A stretch of DNA of 64,000 nt from Vibrio taketomensis (lineage in GTDB: Bacteria; Pseudomonadota; Gammaproteobacteria; Enterobacterales; Vibrionaceae): NCBI RefSeq assembly GCF_009938165.1, contig NZ_AP019650.1:806001-870000 (forward strand), in the 5' to 3' direction. A program made the position numbers and the translations under genes. How positions within the stretch are numbered: position 1 is the first letter of the stretch; each line of letters begins with the position of its first letter. The notes under the pieces are model-generated. The model did not search any database and was not told where the DNA came from. It worked only from the letters and a program-made list of their open reading frames with translations. Shown in pieces: positions 19,301 through 28,130 of the stretch.

Positions 19301-20856
19301 GTCGCATACTGAATTACATCATAGGTGCCCGCTTGTTTCATTCCCGAATCTTGAGGGTAGTAAATCAGTTCAAGAACTTTCTCTCCATCGCCATCAAGTA
19401 AGGTAATCGTGGTGTCGGTGGTTTCAATGGTGGTTGGTTGACCATTGCTGGTCCACGCTTCGACAGTCGCCGTATTGGCAAGTGTGATGGTTGATGCTGA
19501 CCCATCTGGTCCTGGGTTTAGCTCTACATCGCCACTTATCGATTTAGTGGAAAAGGCACCTTGGTCATCGAGTGTTTCACGCAAATTCACCGTATCATCA
19601 TTTAACGTGGTATCGACACCATCATGAATGTTAACGGTTAAGGTTTTGGTCACATCCACATCGTCGGTCGATGAGGCGGTGACTTCAAAGGTTAGCGTAT
19701 TGGTTGCACCATCTTGGTCGATTGGCAGCAATTGCTCTACGGTATAATTGCCATCATCATCCAGTGTGACTTTAACAACTTCGGTATCTACATCGTTGGC
19801 ATAAACCAAGCTATAGGTGTTGTTGTCAGTGTCCTCAATCACGCTAAGCGCATTACCTTGGCTACTCCAGTTGGCTTCTATATTCGTGACCTGCGCTTCA
19901 CTTAACGTTAGTGCAATCGCTGATACACCATCCACACCCGGCATTAAATTAACATTGCCCGCTGCTTCCTCTTTGACGAAGCTGTCATCAGCATCATCGG
20001 TTTCAGTGAGGTTTACGGTGCGATTTTCGAGCGTCGTTTCTGCCCCATCGCTAATCGTAATCGCAATTTTAGCGCTGGTGACCTCATCATCCGTAGAATA
20101 GGCTTTGACGGTTAGATTGATAACACTCGACTCACCATTAATTTGGTCTAACGGCAGCAGTTGCTCGATGGAATAATCACCCGAGTCATCATCAAAGACA
20201 AATTCGAGCACCACACTGTCAGGGTCGTTTAGGTAAGTCAGTTTAAAATCGTTGCCATCTTGAATAACCTGCAGTTCGTTACCTTGGCTAGTCCAACTGC
20301 CCACTGTGGCAGCCTCATCGAGTAACACTTCGATTCGCTCAACACCATCGACACCGGCATTTAAGTCGACACTGTCTGCTTTAAAGCCATAATTTTCTTC
20401 AGGTGCAACGCCTGCTTTGACTTCGGTGTAGGCAACACTGCTGTTTGATAGCGTCGTCTCTACGCCATCACGAATCGTGACATCAATGGTTGTCACCGCA
20501 TCTGCATCATCAGTGGATTTCGCGGTCACAATAAAATTCAACTCACTGATTTGACTCACATCTTGATCAATCGGTTTATATTGAATGACTTCATAACTGC
20601 CATCAGATTCGTCAAAGATAAACTCCAACACTTTATTGAAAGGTTCTTCAGCGTAGATCAGCGTGTAGTTGTTACCATCTTGCACAATGTCTAATTCTGT
20701 ACCTTGGCTGGTCCAATTGAGAACATCGTTGATATTGGCGAGCGAAACACTAATGTCAGACACACCATCAGTACCCTCTTTGAGGTCGATGGTGCCCATT
20801 TTTAGTGCACCGAAATCATCGGCTATTTCTTGGTAATTGAGCGTACTGGCGGTCAT
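16345..20856 (-). CDS. Adhesin segment 3: tandem T1SS-143-like repeat domains
   Basis: A 1,503-residue piece made almost entirely of tandem domains of roughly 110-160 residues. Each opens with DG-x-(D/E)-T or similar, followed by a variable strand and LTET, and closes with a Q-x-(L/K)-P-(I/L)-D motif and a T-x-D-D-D-like calcium-site stretch. Boundaries visible include DGVETTL, DGAETTL, DGVDTTL, DGTTPSI, DGQDPRI, DDVSTL, DGDNIDF, DGQDITF, DGVNTSL and DGIDTSI. No cysteine was found. The initial ATG is internal to the real gene. It ends in a frame break near 16383 and joins segment 4 after a second break near 16320. Confidence 0.82.
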   Translation of the reverse strand: MTASTLNYQEIADDFGALKMGTIDLKEGTDGVSDISVSLANINDVLNWTSQGTELDIVQDGNNYTLIYAEEPFNKVLEFIFDESDGSYEVIQYKPIDQDVSQISELNFIVTAKSTDDADAVTTIDVTIRDGVETTLSNSSVAYTEVKAGVAPEENYGFKADSVDLNAGVDGVERIEVLLDEAATVGSWTSQGNELQVIQDGNDFKLTYLNDPDSVVLEFVFDDDSGDYSIEQLLPLDQINGESSVINLTVKAYSTDDEVTSAKIAITISDGAETTLENRTVNLTETDDADDSFVKEEAAGNVNLMPGVDGVSAIALTLSEAQVTNIEANWSSQGNALSVIEDTDNNTYSLVYANDVDTEVVKVTLDDDGNYTVEQLLPIDQDGATNTLTFEVTASSTDDVDVTKTLTVNIHDGVDTTLNDDTVNLRETLDDQGAFSTKSISGDVELNPGPDGSASTITLANTATVEAWTSNGQPTTIETTDTTITLLDGDGEKVLELIYYPQDSGMKQAGTYDVIQYATIDQLVDDVNTLLVDVTATSTDDASLTKRITVNIEDGTTPSIAAIDPITLTETSDMSAATPAAQTYSGLLDINSGTDALKTVFFELDDSSAVSLAGLRSEGRELEVKSEDGSYTLLLKGTSTEVLNISLDKDSGDVTVEQYLPLDNPVNNNLVLTLKATASDTDGDSGSNTFELTLVDGQDPRIEPIASMQVFEAGIGEASDDSEADSTSITFAPSSDNVKTIEIKASGIVVTDQNDAPVTLTSDNQVVQYQQTATGLIGFIGSGVTKEVVFEATVNSDYTDSDFGKVEFTLLKEVDHPNAGNDALKLKLPVVATDFDKDPSQSGVEQAYLTVSLVDDVSTLKQSVLFDEIVEPVIGTQGSITATQNIFSDVSKDGDQVTHITYENRTYHLDDFSQNADQQYVIPLEAVSPDDTGIGTIYVTRDGDIAFKPNSDILHTDNTSTNDVLTANLQVFTQDGDGDTDSVDVTLKIKDGDNIDFNGEREVAWTETSAIQTITQDGNGQTLNVGLTSGSDELKSLKFVADDDTSSVLNNIKVDGVATYVHIINGGDSVVISTNPSSPLAVADYVLQATLVRDAQGKANGDYSLTQYKAFDQSELPTDSAEILFPLVATDTDDDPTPTTIKVTVTDGQDITFANSDSKVELTETLTLDGSVNNAISQHDSVMFAAGSDGIDSIAWQDNAALRTMLDSITTQGQATEYSVSNDTIRIYVDDQGQQQDVITFVLDNGTAGGYTVTQYLPIDNSNDSTTNMDVLNLAIVAIDNDGDETVAGVKVTLQDGVNTSLANASEELTETDNADDEFVVATANGNVSLVAGADGISNLAVNLSTSDKNVIEANWTSQGQALKVEFDSDENIYTLVYKDAPNTEVFEFKLNDDGSYNIKQSLPIDQVGEKNTLVFNVIASSTDDADLSATVTVDIKDGIDTSIEDSSEQLTETLDAGGDFTPSSVSGDTQLNPGPDGAQTTISLSNYDEVHGTAETTSRLEQ

Positions 20857-21170
20857 TTTCGTTTCGACGCCGTCTTTAGTATTACATCAACATCAGCTAG
20901 AACCGTATCGCCATCTGCGTCTGTCGCGACAATGGACAACACGATCAAATCTTTGTCATCGCTTGGGTCGTTGTCAATTGGCAAGTATTGAGTAACGTAA
21001 TAACAACCACTCTTGTCTTCATCAAGCTCAAATGTAATCACATTGGTTTGATTACCGACGTCGTCTGTAACAAACACTCGAATAAAATCAGATGTAACTT
21101 CGAAGTCGGTGTCTTTTCCTGCGTCTTTATCGCATCGAGCGCCGCGAGCATGGTTGGCGTTTCTTTCCAC
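20853..21170 (-). CDS. Adhesin segment 2: short in-frame piece between breaks
   Basis: This 105-residue ORF is not an independent gene. From GKDTDFEVTSDF onward it matches the other DG-bounded repeat domains (VITFELDEDKSGCYYVTQYLPID matches VITFVLDNG...YTVTQYLPID in a later repeat, shown in part). Its first 15 residues are read in a wrong frame. It ends where a missing A in the run at 20875-20877 shifts the frame; restoring it gives ILKDGVETKMTAS and joins segment 3. Confidence 0.75.
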   Translation of the reverse strand: MERNANHARGARCDKDAGKDTDFEVTSDFIRVFVTDDVGNQTNVITFELDEDKSGCYYVTQYLPIDNDPSDDKDLIVLSIVATDADGDTVLADVDVILKTASKRK

Positions 21171-21256
21171 TCAACGCTATCTATCTCATCAGACCCTTGC
21201 TTGAGTTCAATTGAAGAATGTCGAATAATCGAATTTTGCTCACACCATCAAGATTT

Positions 21257-24091
21257 TTAGCTCCTTGATAAAGACATACGAGTCCGGGTTACAACAACGA
21301 TATCTTTACCATCAGTTACGGTGACATCGATTGTCGCGGTGGTGACATCGAGATCGGTATCTTGAGCCTCAAACGGGAACTTAATCAGTAGCGGCGCATC
21401 CACTTGGTCAAACGCTTGATGTTGCGTCACTGTATACGATCCACTGCGCTCTCCATCGCCATTTTCAGTAAAAGTCGCCTGCAACACATAACTCGAAGCA
21501 TCGGTTGAATCGCTGCTTAACGACACCACCACAGATTGTCCATCATCAATCACGTGCACAAAGGTTGGCGCTTCATCTAACGTAATGTTATTTAGAACAG
21601 AGTTGGCATCGCTATCGACGATAAATTTTAGGCTTGCAATATGGTCACTACCCACCTGCATGCCAATATCCAGTGGGTTTCCGTCACCATCTTTGGTGAA
21701 TACCTGTGGTTGTTGTGTTTCGGTGAACGCCAGCGTCAACCCACCAGTGAAACTAATATTGTCACCATCTTTGATTTTCAAAGTGACATCAACTGAATCG
21801 ACATCATTGTCATCATCTTTAGTGAAAACCGTTAAATTGGCCGTTAGTTCATCAAGCGTTGAAGTCGCATCGGTATGCAGAATATCGGAATTCGGTTTAA
21901 ATGAGATGTCACCGTCTTTACTGATGTAAATAGTGCCAATCCCAGAATCATCTGGGGTGACGGCACTAAGCGGAATCACATGTTCACCCACATTATTTTG
22001 CGGATAATCTTCCAGTACATATTTCTCGCCAGCGTATTCAAAATGCGTTACTTGATCGCCATCTTGACTAACATCGGTAAACACGTTTTGTTTCGCTGTT
22101 GTTACGCCATCTACACCAACGGTCGGCTCAACAATTTGATCAAACAGCAACGAGTCTTGAAGGGTGGAAATATCATCAACCACGCCGATGGTGAGTATGG
22201 TTGCCTGAGCGCCATCGGTATTTGTATCTGAGTCAGATTTATCGTCGTCACTGTCGACGCCATAAACAGGAAAATCAAGATTAAACAGATTGTTGTCTGC
22301 ACTATTGGCATCAGCTGGAGCATCATGATCAAGAGGTTTTAGCAGTTCAAAACTGTATGACCCGTCGGGCTGCAACTCAATAGTGAAAATGGTGACGCCA
22401 TTTTCATCTTGCCCTTCATATTTACGATCAAAACCATCTGAATTTTGGGTGGTATCAACCAACGTGACAGCGAGGCCATCACTCTTTAACACACTTTGAT
22501 ATTGTGAATTGAATGCATTTACGTCGATTTCAAAATGCTGAACTGCATCACTGCCCTGATAAGACAAAGAACCTTGTGATAAAACCGGATTGCCGCTATC
22601 TAGTTGACTCTCTTCAACTGGCGTCACCGAGCCCAATACATTAACTATTGGAGCTGAACCATCCACAACGGTGTAATTAATCACATTGGTGACGACATCG
22701 CCATCATGGTCAATCGACGTAACAGGAATGGCAAACTTAAGCTCATCTTGCGCATTGTTTTGTTCAAGCGGCAGATTTTGCACAATCGAAAACTCACCAT
22801 TTTCATTGATTGTCACCTGCAACACGACTTCATCAGGTTTTCCATCAATACTCAACGTCAATGTTTTACCGTCGTCAGACAGGCTCACTTGCGTGGATTG
22901 ATTGTCAGATAACAGGCCCTCAAATTGATCAATCGCGTCGGCATCAAAGCGAATAGTCTCAATTTCATCCGAGCCCAATTCAAACACCAACCCATCTTTA
23001 GTAAATGGATTTTGCGGGCTGAGAGTATGGGTCTCTGTATAGATTTCATCAATGTCAGTCGCGGTTTGATCAACACCATCAATGATTGAAACAGTGACGC
23101 TCAAAGGCTCTTCTAGTGAATTACCATTGGTATCTTCACCATCAATGGTTAAATCAACTTGAAGCAAGTTATCAGTGTAGCGAACAAGGCCCTCACTTCC
23201 ACTATCCACATTATGATCGATTGGTTTCTCGACAGTTGTCGTTAGAGTGAGATTGATGTCTTTACCCAGTAGGGTGGCATCAATATCAATTGTGACTACG
23301 GCTTCCCCACCTTGGGTACCTACGATTGCGTTGAGTCCAGGATCATATGCAAATTCAACCAGTTCTCCAGAAGAAGTTACCTCCGAATTAAGCTCTTGCA
23401 ATACCGCAGACAGACGCTCCGGATTAGGCACAAATGAGCTTGGTTCTAATGCTAACGTACCGGCAATAACAGTAGCTTGTGTAACCGTCACTTGAGGATA
23501 AGTCCCGTCGAACAGTGAACCTTCCGATACTTGAGACAATAGAGTTAAACCACCCTCAGCGAAAGCGATTGTGCGAGCGCCCTCATAATCAAACTGTTCT
23601 TTTTCGTCCCTTTGCGCAGCCGTTTCAAACAACGTCGCAGCGATAGTTTCGTTTAGAAGCATCGTGACGGTACTTGATGTACCAAGAGCCGAACCCTCTG
23701 GCCCTTCACCTGCCGCTGCTGCCTCTAACGTCTCCGTGGGATCGGCTCCGTCTGCGATAGCGTCTTGAATGGCTGCAACATCAATTTGTGCATCACCAGG
23801 TTGGTCATCGAGAATAAGGGTCCCTTCAACTTGAGCGGTAGTAACAGTGGGCGTTTCATTCGAGGCGATTGTGATACAACCAATACAGTTATCGTCAATG
23901 GCAACAAACTCGTTGTTGACCGCTAAGATCAATCCACTACCTTCTGGCGTAAATAATAAGTCGTTAGCATTAAGTGATACCCCTTTAATAGCCGCCATAG
24001 GCGGTTCTCCTGACTTCACTACAACCGGAGTTCCCACCACCTCTTTAATGATCACTGGCGCAGAAAGAGTTTGCTCATTCATAGTCTTCAT
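21257..24091 (-). CDS. Adhesin segment 1: retention module and first repeat domains
   Basis: The 944-residue N-terminal piece. Residues 10-30 (PVIIKEVVGTPVVV) start the retention domain, which in LapA-like adhesins plugs the outer-membrane TolC-like pore. A CIGC pair lies at residues 69-72. The stretch IQDAIADGADPTETLEAAAAGEGP (split here as IQDAIADGADPTE and TLEAAAAGEGP) matches the linker cut by LapG-type proteases. From about residue 190, repeat domains with DGVD/DGSAP/DDISTL/DGDNI boundaries begin. The frame ends at a false stop; similarity continues in other frames to 21170. The ATG has no strong Shine-Dalgarno. Confidence 0.85.
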   Translation of the reverse strand: MKTMNEQTLSAPVIIKEVVGTPVVVKSGEPPMAAIKGVSLNANDLLFTPEGSGLILAVNNEFVAIDDNCIGCITIASNETPTVTTAQVEGTLILDDQPGDAQIDVAAIQDAIADGADPTETLEAAAAGEGPEGSALGTSSTVTMLLNETIAATLFETAAQRDEKEQFDYEGARTIAFAEGGLTLLSQVSEGSLFDGTYPQVTVTQATVIAGTLALEPSSFVPNPERLSAVLQELNSEVTSSGELVEFAYDPGLNAIVGTQGGEAVVTIDIDATLLGKDINLTLTTTVEKPIDHNVDSGSEGLVRYTDNLLQVDLTIDGEDTNGNSLEEPLSVTVSIIDGVDQTATDIDEIYTETHTLSPQNPFTKDGLVFELGSDEIETIRFDADAIDQFEGLLSDNQSTQVSLSDDGKTLTLSIDGKPDEVVLQVTINENGEFSIVQNLPLEQNNAQDELKFAIPVTSIDHDGDVVTNVINYTVVDGSAPIVNVLGSVTPVEESQLDSGNPVLSQGSLSYQGSDAVQHFEIDVNAFNSQYQSVLKSDGLAVTLVDTTQNSDGFDRKYEGQDENGVTIFTIELQPDGSYSFELLKPLDHDAPADANSADNNLFNLDFPVYGVDSDDDKSDSDTNTDGAQATILTIGVVDDISTLQDSLLFDQIVEPTVGVDGVTTAKQNVFTDVSQDGDQVTHFEYAGEKYVLEDYPQNNVGEHVIPLSAVTPDDSGIGTIYISKDGDISFKPNSDILHTDATSTLDELTANLTVFTKDDDNDVDSVDVTLKIKDGDNISFTGGLTLAFTETQQPQVFTKDGDGNPLDIGMQVGSDHIASLKFIVDSDANSVLNNITLDEAPTFVHVIDDGQSVVVSLSSDSTDASSYVLQATFTENGDGERSGSYTVTQHQAFDQVDAPLLIKFPFEAQDTDLDVTTATIDVTVTDGKDIVVVTRTRMSLSRS

Positions 24092-24332
24092 CCCTAAGCT
24101 AACTTTCGTTTATTTATTCGTTGCTAAATAGCTACTTGTAAGCATAGTCAGGGATCACACTTATTGCATAAATCAGATGGCATATAAATAGGTTGCATTT
24201 GTAATATTTTTGTTTTGATTACAGATAGCTATCTCAAATTGAGTTGCATTTTGAGTATCAACTTTAGAATGATATTCAGTCGTTACCCTTCTAGACCTTG
24301 ATTTTGCTTGTAGTCACTCATATTCAAGTCAT

Positions 24333-24360
24333 AAAAAAACCGCGCTTGATAGCACGGCTT
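24333..24360 (-). terminator. Intrinsic terminator of the HNH gene
   Basis: On the minus strand a 10-bp stem (two G-U pairs, 4-base ATCA loop) is followed by seven T. The wobble pairs form only in the minus-strand RNA, which fixes its direction. Confidence 0.85.
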
Positions 24361-24388
24361 AATGCGGGATTAAACGTTGAGTTTATGT

Positions 24389-24739
24389 CTATTTGCCTTT
24401 TTTCATCATCGCAGCTAAATCAGCAAATGGATTGTAAGTTGCGCCTTGATGGTCATCTTCACCAGGTTTCACTTCGCTTCCATAACGTTCATGCTCAAGG
24501 TATTTACTATGCTCATGATCGTGACAGTACAAACACAATAACTCCCAGTTGCTGCCGTCCGAAGGATTGTTGGTATGATCGTGGTCAACATGGTGAACGG
24601 TAAGCTCACGCAAATTTGAGTAGACGAATTCACGGGCACAACGACCACAAACCCAAGGATATAGTTTCAACGCTCGCTCACGATAATCACTTTCGTTACG
24701 CTTGTAACTTGCGCTGCTACCGTAAAAATCAGAAGACAT
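24389..24739 (-). CDS. yajD: HNH nuclease-family protein, YajD-like
   Basis: A small protein of about 116 residues with an HNH endonuclease fold. Two zinc-type knuckles are visible, CGRC and CLYC, and between them the VHHVDHDHTNNPSDGSNWELLC core with the HH and N of the HNH motif. The family is widespread in gammaproteobacteria (YajD) and its cellular role is unknown. I place the start at MSSDFYGS, 17 codons inside the longest ORF, because AAGG lies seven bases upstream of that ATG. The gene is followed by its own terminator. Confidence 0.88.
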   Translation of the reverse strand: MSSDFYGSSASYKRNESDYRERALKLYPWVCGRCAREFVYSNLRELTVHHVDHDHTNNPSDGSNWELLCLYCHDHEHSKYLEHERYGSEVKPGEDDHQGATYNPFADLAAMMKKGK

Positions 24740-24984
24740 ATTGTTTACCTTAATACTGATATCTTTCGCGCGGATGCTAACATAAGCCAAATTCCGTGTA
24801 TGTGCTTAACTTCTTCTTTCCTTAGAATTACTTTGAAGTAAACGTGCTTAGTAAATATTGCACTCGCTTAACATTTGGAAAGCAACATGATTGCTATGCT
24901 TTAAAGAATCAATCAACCTAGCTAGAAGTCTGGTTACAAACCCAAAATAGCACATAAAATCAACAAATAACTCGAAGAACCGAT

Positions 24985-26586
24985 ATGATGCAATACGTGA
25001 ACGAACCATCAAATTATCAATTGCTGATAAAGAACTTACTTTTCTCTCCTGTTGCTTTTAATCCTCAACAAGAGATTGTATACGGCACTTCTCGCCGTCA
25101 TAGCTATGAAACCTTTCACAACCGAGTAAAACAATTCGCTAATGCGTTAACCAAAATGGGCGTTAAGAAGGGCGACACGGTTGCCGTAATGGATTATGAC
25201 TCACATCGATATTTAGAGTGTTACTTTGCCATACCGATGATTGGTGCCAAGCTACATATGATCAATGTGCGCCTATCACCTGAGCAAATTCTCTATACGA
25301 TTGATCACGCGGAAGACGACGTTATCCTGATCAACGAAGAGTTTCTGCCCATTCTCGACCAAATCAAAGGCCGCATCGATACGGTAACCAAGTATGTAGT
25401 ATTGCGAGACAACGAAGAGTGTGAATATGAACAGCTTTTAGCACAAGAAGCGCCTGATTTTGATTTCCCTGACTTTGATGAAAACACGATAGCGACGACT
25501 TTCTACACCACTGGCACAACCGGCATGCCGAAAGGGGTTTTCTTTACGCATCGTCAGCTAGTTTTACATACACTAGGAATTTTAAGTTCTTTGGGTACCA
25601 ATGCGGTTCAGGGACGCCTTCATCAAGGTGACATCTACATGCCAATCACCCCAATGTTCCATGTGCATGCGTGGGGGTTACCATACATGGCAACCATGTT
25701 GGGTGTTAAACAAGTTTACCCAGGTAAATACGTACCTGATGTGTTGCTTAATCTTATTGAACAGGAAAAAGTCACCTTCTCACATTGTGTACCGACGATA
25801 TTGCACTTATTGCTTAGCTCGCCTAAATCACAATCCATCGATTTATCTAAATGGAAAGTCGTGATTGGCGGAGCAGCATTACCAAAAGTATTATGTAAAG
25901 CGGCGCTCGAACGCGATATCGATGTGTTTGCTGGCTATGGTATGAGTGAAACTGGCCCTATTCTTTCTATCGTGCAGCTCACACCAGAACAGCTAGAGCT
26001 AGATATCGACCAGCAAGCAGAATACCGCTCAAAAACTGGTAAAAAAGTGGCCATGGTGGAAGTTCATATTGTCGACGAAGATATGCAGCATGTCGATCAC
26101 GATGGTGAATCGAGTGGCGAAATTGTAGTAAGAGCACCATGGTTAACGCCAAATTATTACAAAGATAATAAGGCTTCAAAAGCATTGTGGCGAGGCGGAT
26201 ACCTACACACAGGTGATGTCGCCACTATCGACACTGAAGGCTTTATTAAGATCACTGACCGCGTTAAAGACATGATCAAAATCTCTGGCGAATGGGTAAG
26301 TTCACTTGAACTGGAAGATATTATTCACCAGCATCAAGCGGTTTCTGAGGTGGCTGTGATTGGTATGCCGCACAACAAATGGGGTGAAATACCACTAGCA
26401 TTGATAACATTAAAAGACGGGGCTCAAGTGACGGAAAAAGAGTTACTGGGTTTTGCCAAAGACTTCATCACCAAAGGAATCCTTGCGAGAGAAGCGCTGC
26501 TACTTAAAGTTAAGTTCGTAGACGCCATTGCCAAAACCAGCGTAGGTAAAGTCGATAAAAAAGAAATGCGCCGACTGTATCTATAG
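24985..26586 (+). CDS. AMP-forming fatty-acid--CoA ligase
   Basis: Activates a carboxylic acid, probably a fatty acid, to its CoA thioester through an acyl-adenylate. The 533-residue protein has the family motifs: TTGTTGMPKGV (P-loop-like A3), YGMSETGP (A5), GYLHTGDVATID (A7), and KISGEWVSSLELE (A8), with the catalytic lysine in KTSVGKVDKKEMR at the C-terminus. All key residues appear present. It is closest in pattern to medium/long-chain fatty acyl-CoA ligases; the exact chain length cannot be read from sequence. It is monocistronic and ends in an intrinsic terminator. Confidence 0.88.
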   Translation: MMQYVNEPSNYQLLIKNLLFSPVAFNPQQEIVYGTSRRHSYETFHNRVKQFANALTKMGVKKGDTVAVMDYDSHRYLECYFAIPMIGAKLHMINVRLSPEQILYTIDHAEDDVILINEEFLPILDQIKGRIDTVTKYVVLRDNEECEYEQLLAQEAPDFDFPDFDENTIATTFYTTGTTGMPKGVFFTHRQLVLHTLGILSSLGTNAVQGRLHQGDIYMPITPMFHVHAWGLPYMATMLGVKQVYPGKYVPDVLLNLIEQEKVTFSHCVPTILHLLLSSPKSQSIDLSKWKVVIGGAALPKVLCKAALERDIDVFAGYGMSETGPILSIVQLTPEQLELDIDQQAEYRSKTGKKVAMVEVHIVDEDMQHVDHDGESSGEIVVRAPWLTPNYYKDNKASKALWRGGYLHTGDVATIDTEGFIKITDRVKDMIKISGEWVSSLELEDIIHQHQAVSEVAVIGMPHNKWGEIPLALITLKDGAQVTEKELLGFAKDFITKGILAREALLLKVKFVDAIAKTSVGKVDKKEMRRLYL

Positions 26587-26614
26587 CTAAATTAATGACG
26601 CTTATCTAATGAAT

Positions 26615-26648
26615 AATAATGCTCTGACATCAGTTAGAGCATTATTTT
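26615..26648 (+). terminator. Terminator of the acyl-CoA ligase gene
   Basis: An 11-bp perfect stem AATAATGCTCT/AGAGCATTATT with a 10-base loop is followed by a short T stretch, 28 bases after the stop codon. Confidence 0.75.
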
Positions 26649-26843
26649 CGAAACTTCCTTTAAATTTATTTTAAATATCATGAATTGATCGGCTTTCTAA
26701 ATCATTTAAATCCAATCTAAAATAAACAAGAATCATCTCGCAACTTATTGAACAACAATAATTTTCACTTGCCACAATCAGCGCAGAAGAAATACATTAA
26801 AACTCTATTAATATCCTTATTACTATTTCGCTGAAGGATTGCT

Positions 26844-28110
26844 ATGAGCAAACTAATACCTACCCTAATATCCGCCGCTTTAATTGCATCACCCTCAAGT
26901 TTTGCCAACAATCTTAATGAACAACTTGTGAAAGATCATGACTTTTTCTCTGGGAAGCATGGGCATTATCAACAAACCAGCGGCAAAGTGGTGGCCACGT
27001 ATATTGGTAATTGGGTAGATCCGAAAGAAGTACTTAAAATCAACGCAAACAATATTAGCCACTTGATTTACGCATTCGTTGAAGTATGTGGAGACAAGCA
27101 GCGAGATGTCCTCGATGATATTTGTCTTACGCTAGAGGACAATCAACTCGCAGTAAACAGCAATAGCACCGATACGACTTTTATTCCCTACTTTGAACAG
27201 CTAAAAAAACAGTATCCACATTTAAAAATTTTATTATCGATTGGCGGCGGTGGGCGTTCCGCCACTTTTGAGCAAGTAACCGAAAATAAACATAATCGCG
27301 AAACATTTGTGCAATCCACTCTCGATTATCTAAATAAGTACCCGGTATTTGATGGCGTAGATATCGACTGGGAATACCCTCTAACCAAAGAGCAAGGCAT
27401 CGGTTTTGCTCACCTGATGCAAGATCTAAAAGTAGGTCTAGACGCACTAGGTGAAAAGAATGAGCGTAAATACATCAACTCTGCAGCGGTCAATACCATC
27501 GACTACCTAACTCAGTTTATCGACTACAGCCAAGTCGCACCTTCAACCGACCTGATTTTTATGATGACGTATGATTTTTATGGACCATGGACAGAAAATA
27601 ATATTGGTCATCACACTAACCTTAAAACTCACCCTCATAATACGCAGCAAGGTTACGGACACAGTGTTGATGCGGCGGTCAATAAGTTTATCTCGTTAGG
27701 TGTGGCTCCAGATAAACTGGTTGTTGGAATTGCCAAATACGCGCGTGGTTGGCAAGGCGTCACCGAACATAAACAAGGTGGTCCATTTGGCACTGCAACC
27801 AAAGAGCTTTACCCCGCATCGATAGATGAAGCCGGAATTGACGACCAACGACAATAAAGGCGAAGGAAAAGACGGATTCGAAATTCGGTATGATCCCCAA
27901 TGTGCTTGCCATTATGCGTGGCGAGAAACTGATACAGCCGTTGTGACATTTGACCACCCTTACGATGTGTATCAGAAAGCACAATATGCGCTTAAACATA
28001 AGCTCGCAGGCGTGTTCTCTTGGGCATATCAACAAGACAATGGCGATCTGTTAAATGCGATGAATGTCGGTATCGGCAATAAAAAAGCCGTTAAGACGAG
28101 CCAGAACTAA
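26844..28110 (+). CDS. Secreted GH18 chitinase, frame broken as sequenced
   Basis: Hydrolyses chitin or chito-oligosaccharides. The first 21 residues (MSKLIPTLISAALIASPSSFA) form a signal peptide (listed here only as a boundary; cleavage near SFA-NN). The catalytic signature FDGVDIDWEYP has Asp170, Asp173, Asp175 and acid Glu177, all intact; SIGGG precedes it. The ORF stops at 27857, but the rest of the TIM barrel (HPYDVYQKAQYALKHKLAGVF and SWAYQQDNGDLLN) continues in another frame to 28110. Removing one base near 27834-27841, for example one G of the GG at 27834-27835, restores a protein of about 421 residues. It is a catalytic domain only, with no carbohydrate-binding module visible. Sequencing error is the simplest explanation. 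Confidence 0.87.
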
Positions 28111-28130
28111 GACGGTGCTCCTCGAAATTA

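Larger units (their letters stand above)
15150..22183 (-). repeat. Higher-order tandem duplication inside the adhesin
   Basis: Two large blocks repeat the same ordered set of domains. Block A starts at DDISTL near 22180 and block B at DDVSTL near 18296, a period of about 3.9 kb. Both run DDxSTL, DGDNI, DGxDI, several DGxxT domains, DGTTP, DGQDP. Block A appears to have two more DGxxT domains than B. Block B ends at DKVSDA near 15170. Confidence 0.75.
8309..24091 (-). pseudogene. Giant LapA/RTX-type biofilm adhesin locus (about 5,260 residues, frame broken as sequenced)
   Basis: A single minus-strand locus of 15.8 kb encoding a secreted, surface-held adhesin. The order is: N-terminal retention module with LapG-like site AAAAG (residues 124-128), about twenty tandem T1SS-143/Ig-like domains, cadherin-like domains (VNDAP...DED pattern), 12 RTX nonapeptides, and a VCA0849-type type I secretion C-terminus. 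As given, the frame breaks at about 21289, 21256, 21235, 21118, 20876, 16383, 16320 and 14821. At each, one base restored or removed in a short run rejoins the protein (for example ILK-DGVETK at 20876). I therefore read it as one gene with sequencing errors; real decay is the alternative. No secretion, lapD or lapG genes are in the window. The protein is acidic and nearly cysteine-free, as expected for this class. Confidence 0.85.

Noticed and set aside
8309..24091. Plus-strand ORFs of 60-165 codons inside the adhesin locus
   Set aside because: They are low-complexity Ser/Val/Thr-rich shadows of the minus-strand repeats, with no ribosome binding sites.
24179..24202. Sigma-54 promoter (TGGCA...TTGCA) upstream of the adhesin
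   Set aside because: The GG and GC elements are 14 bases apart rather than 10, and it faces the wrong way for the adhesin.
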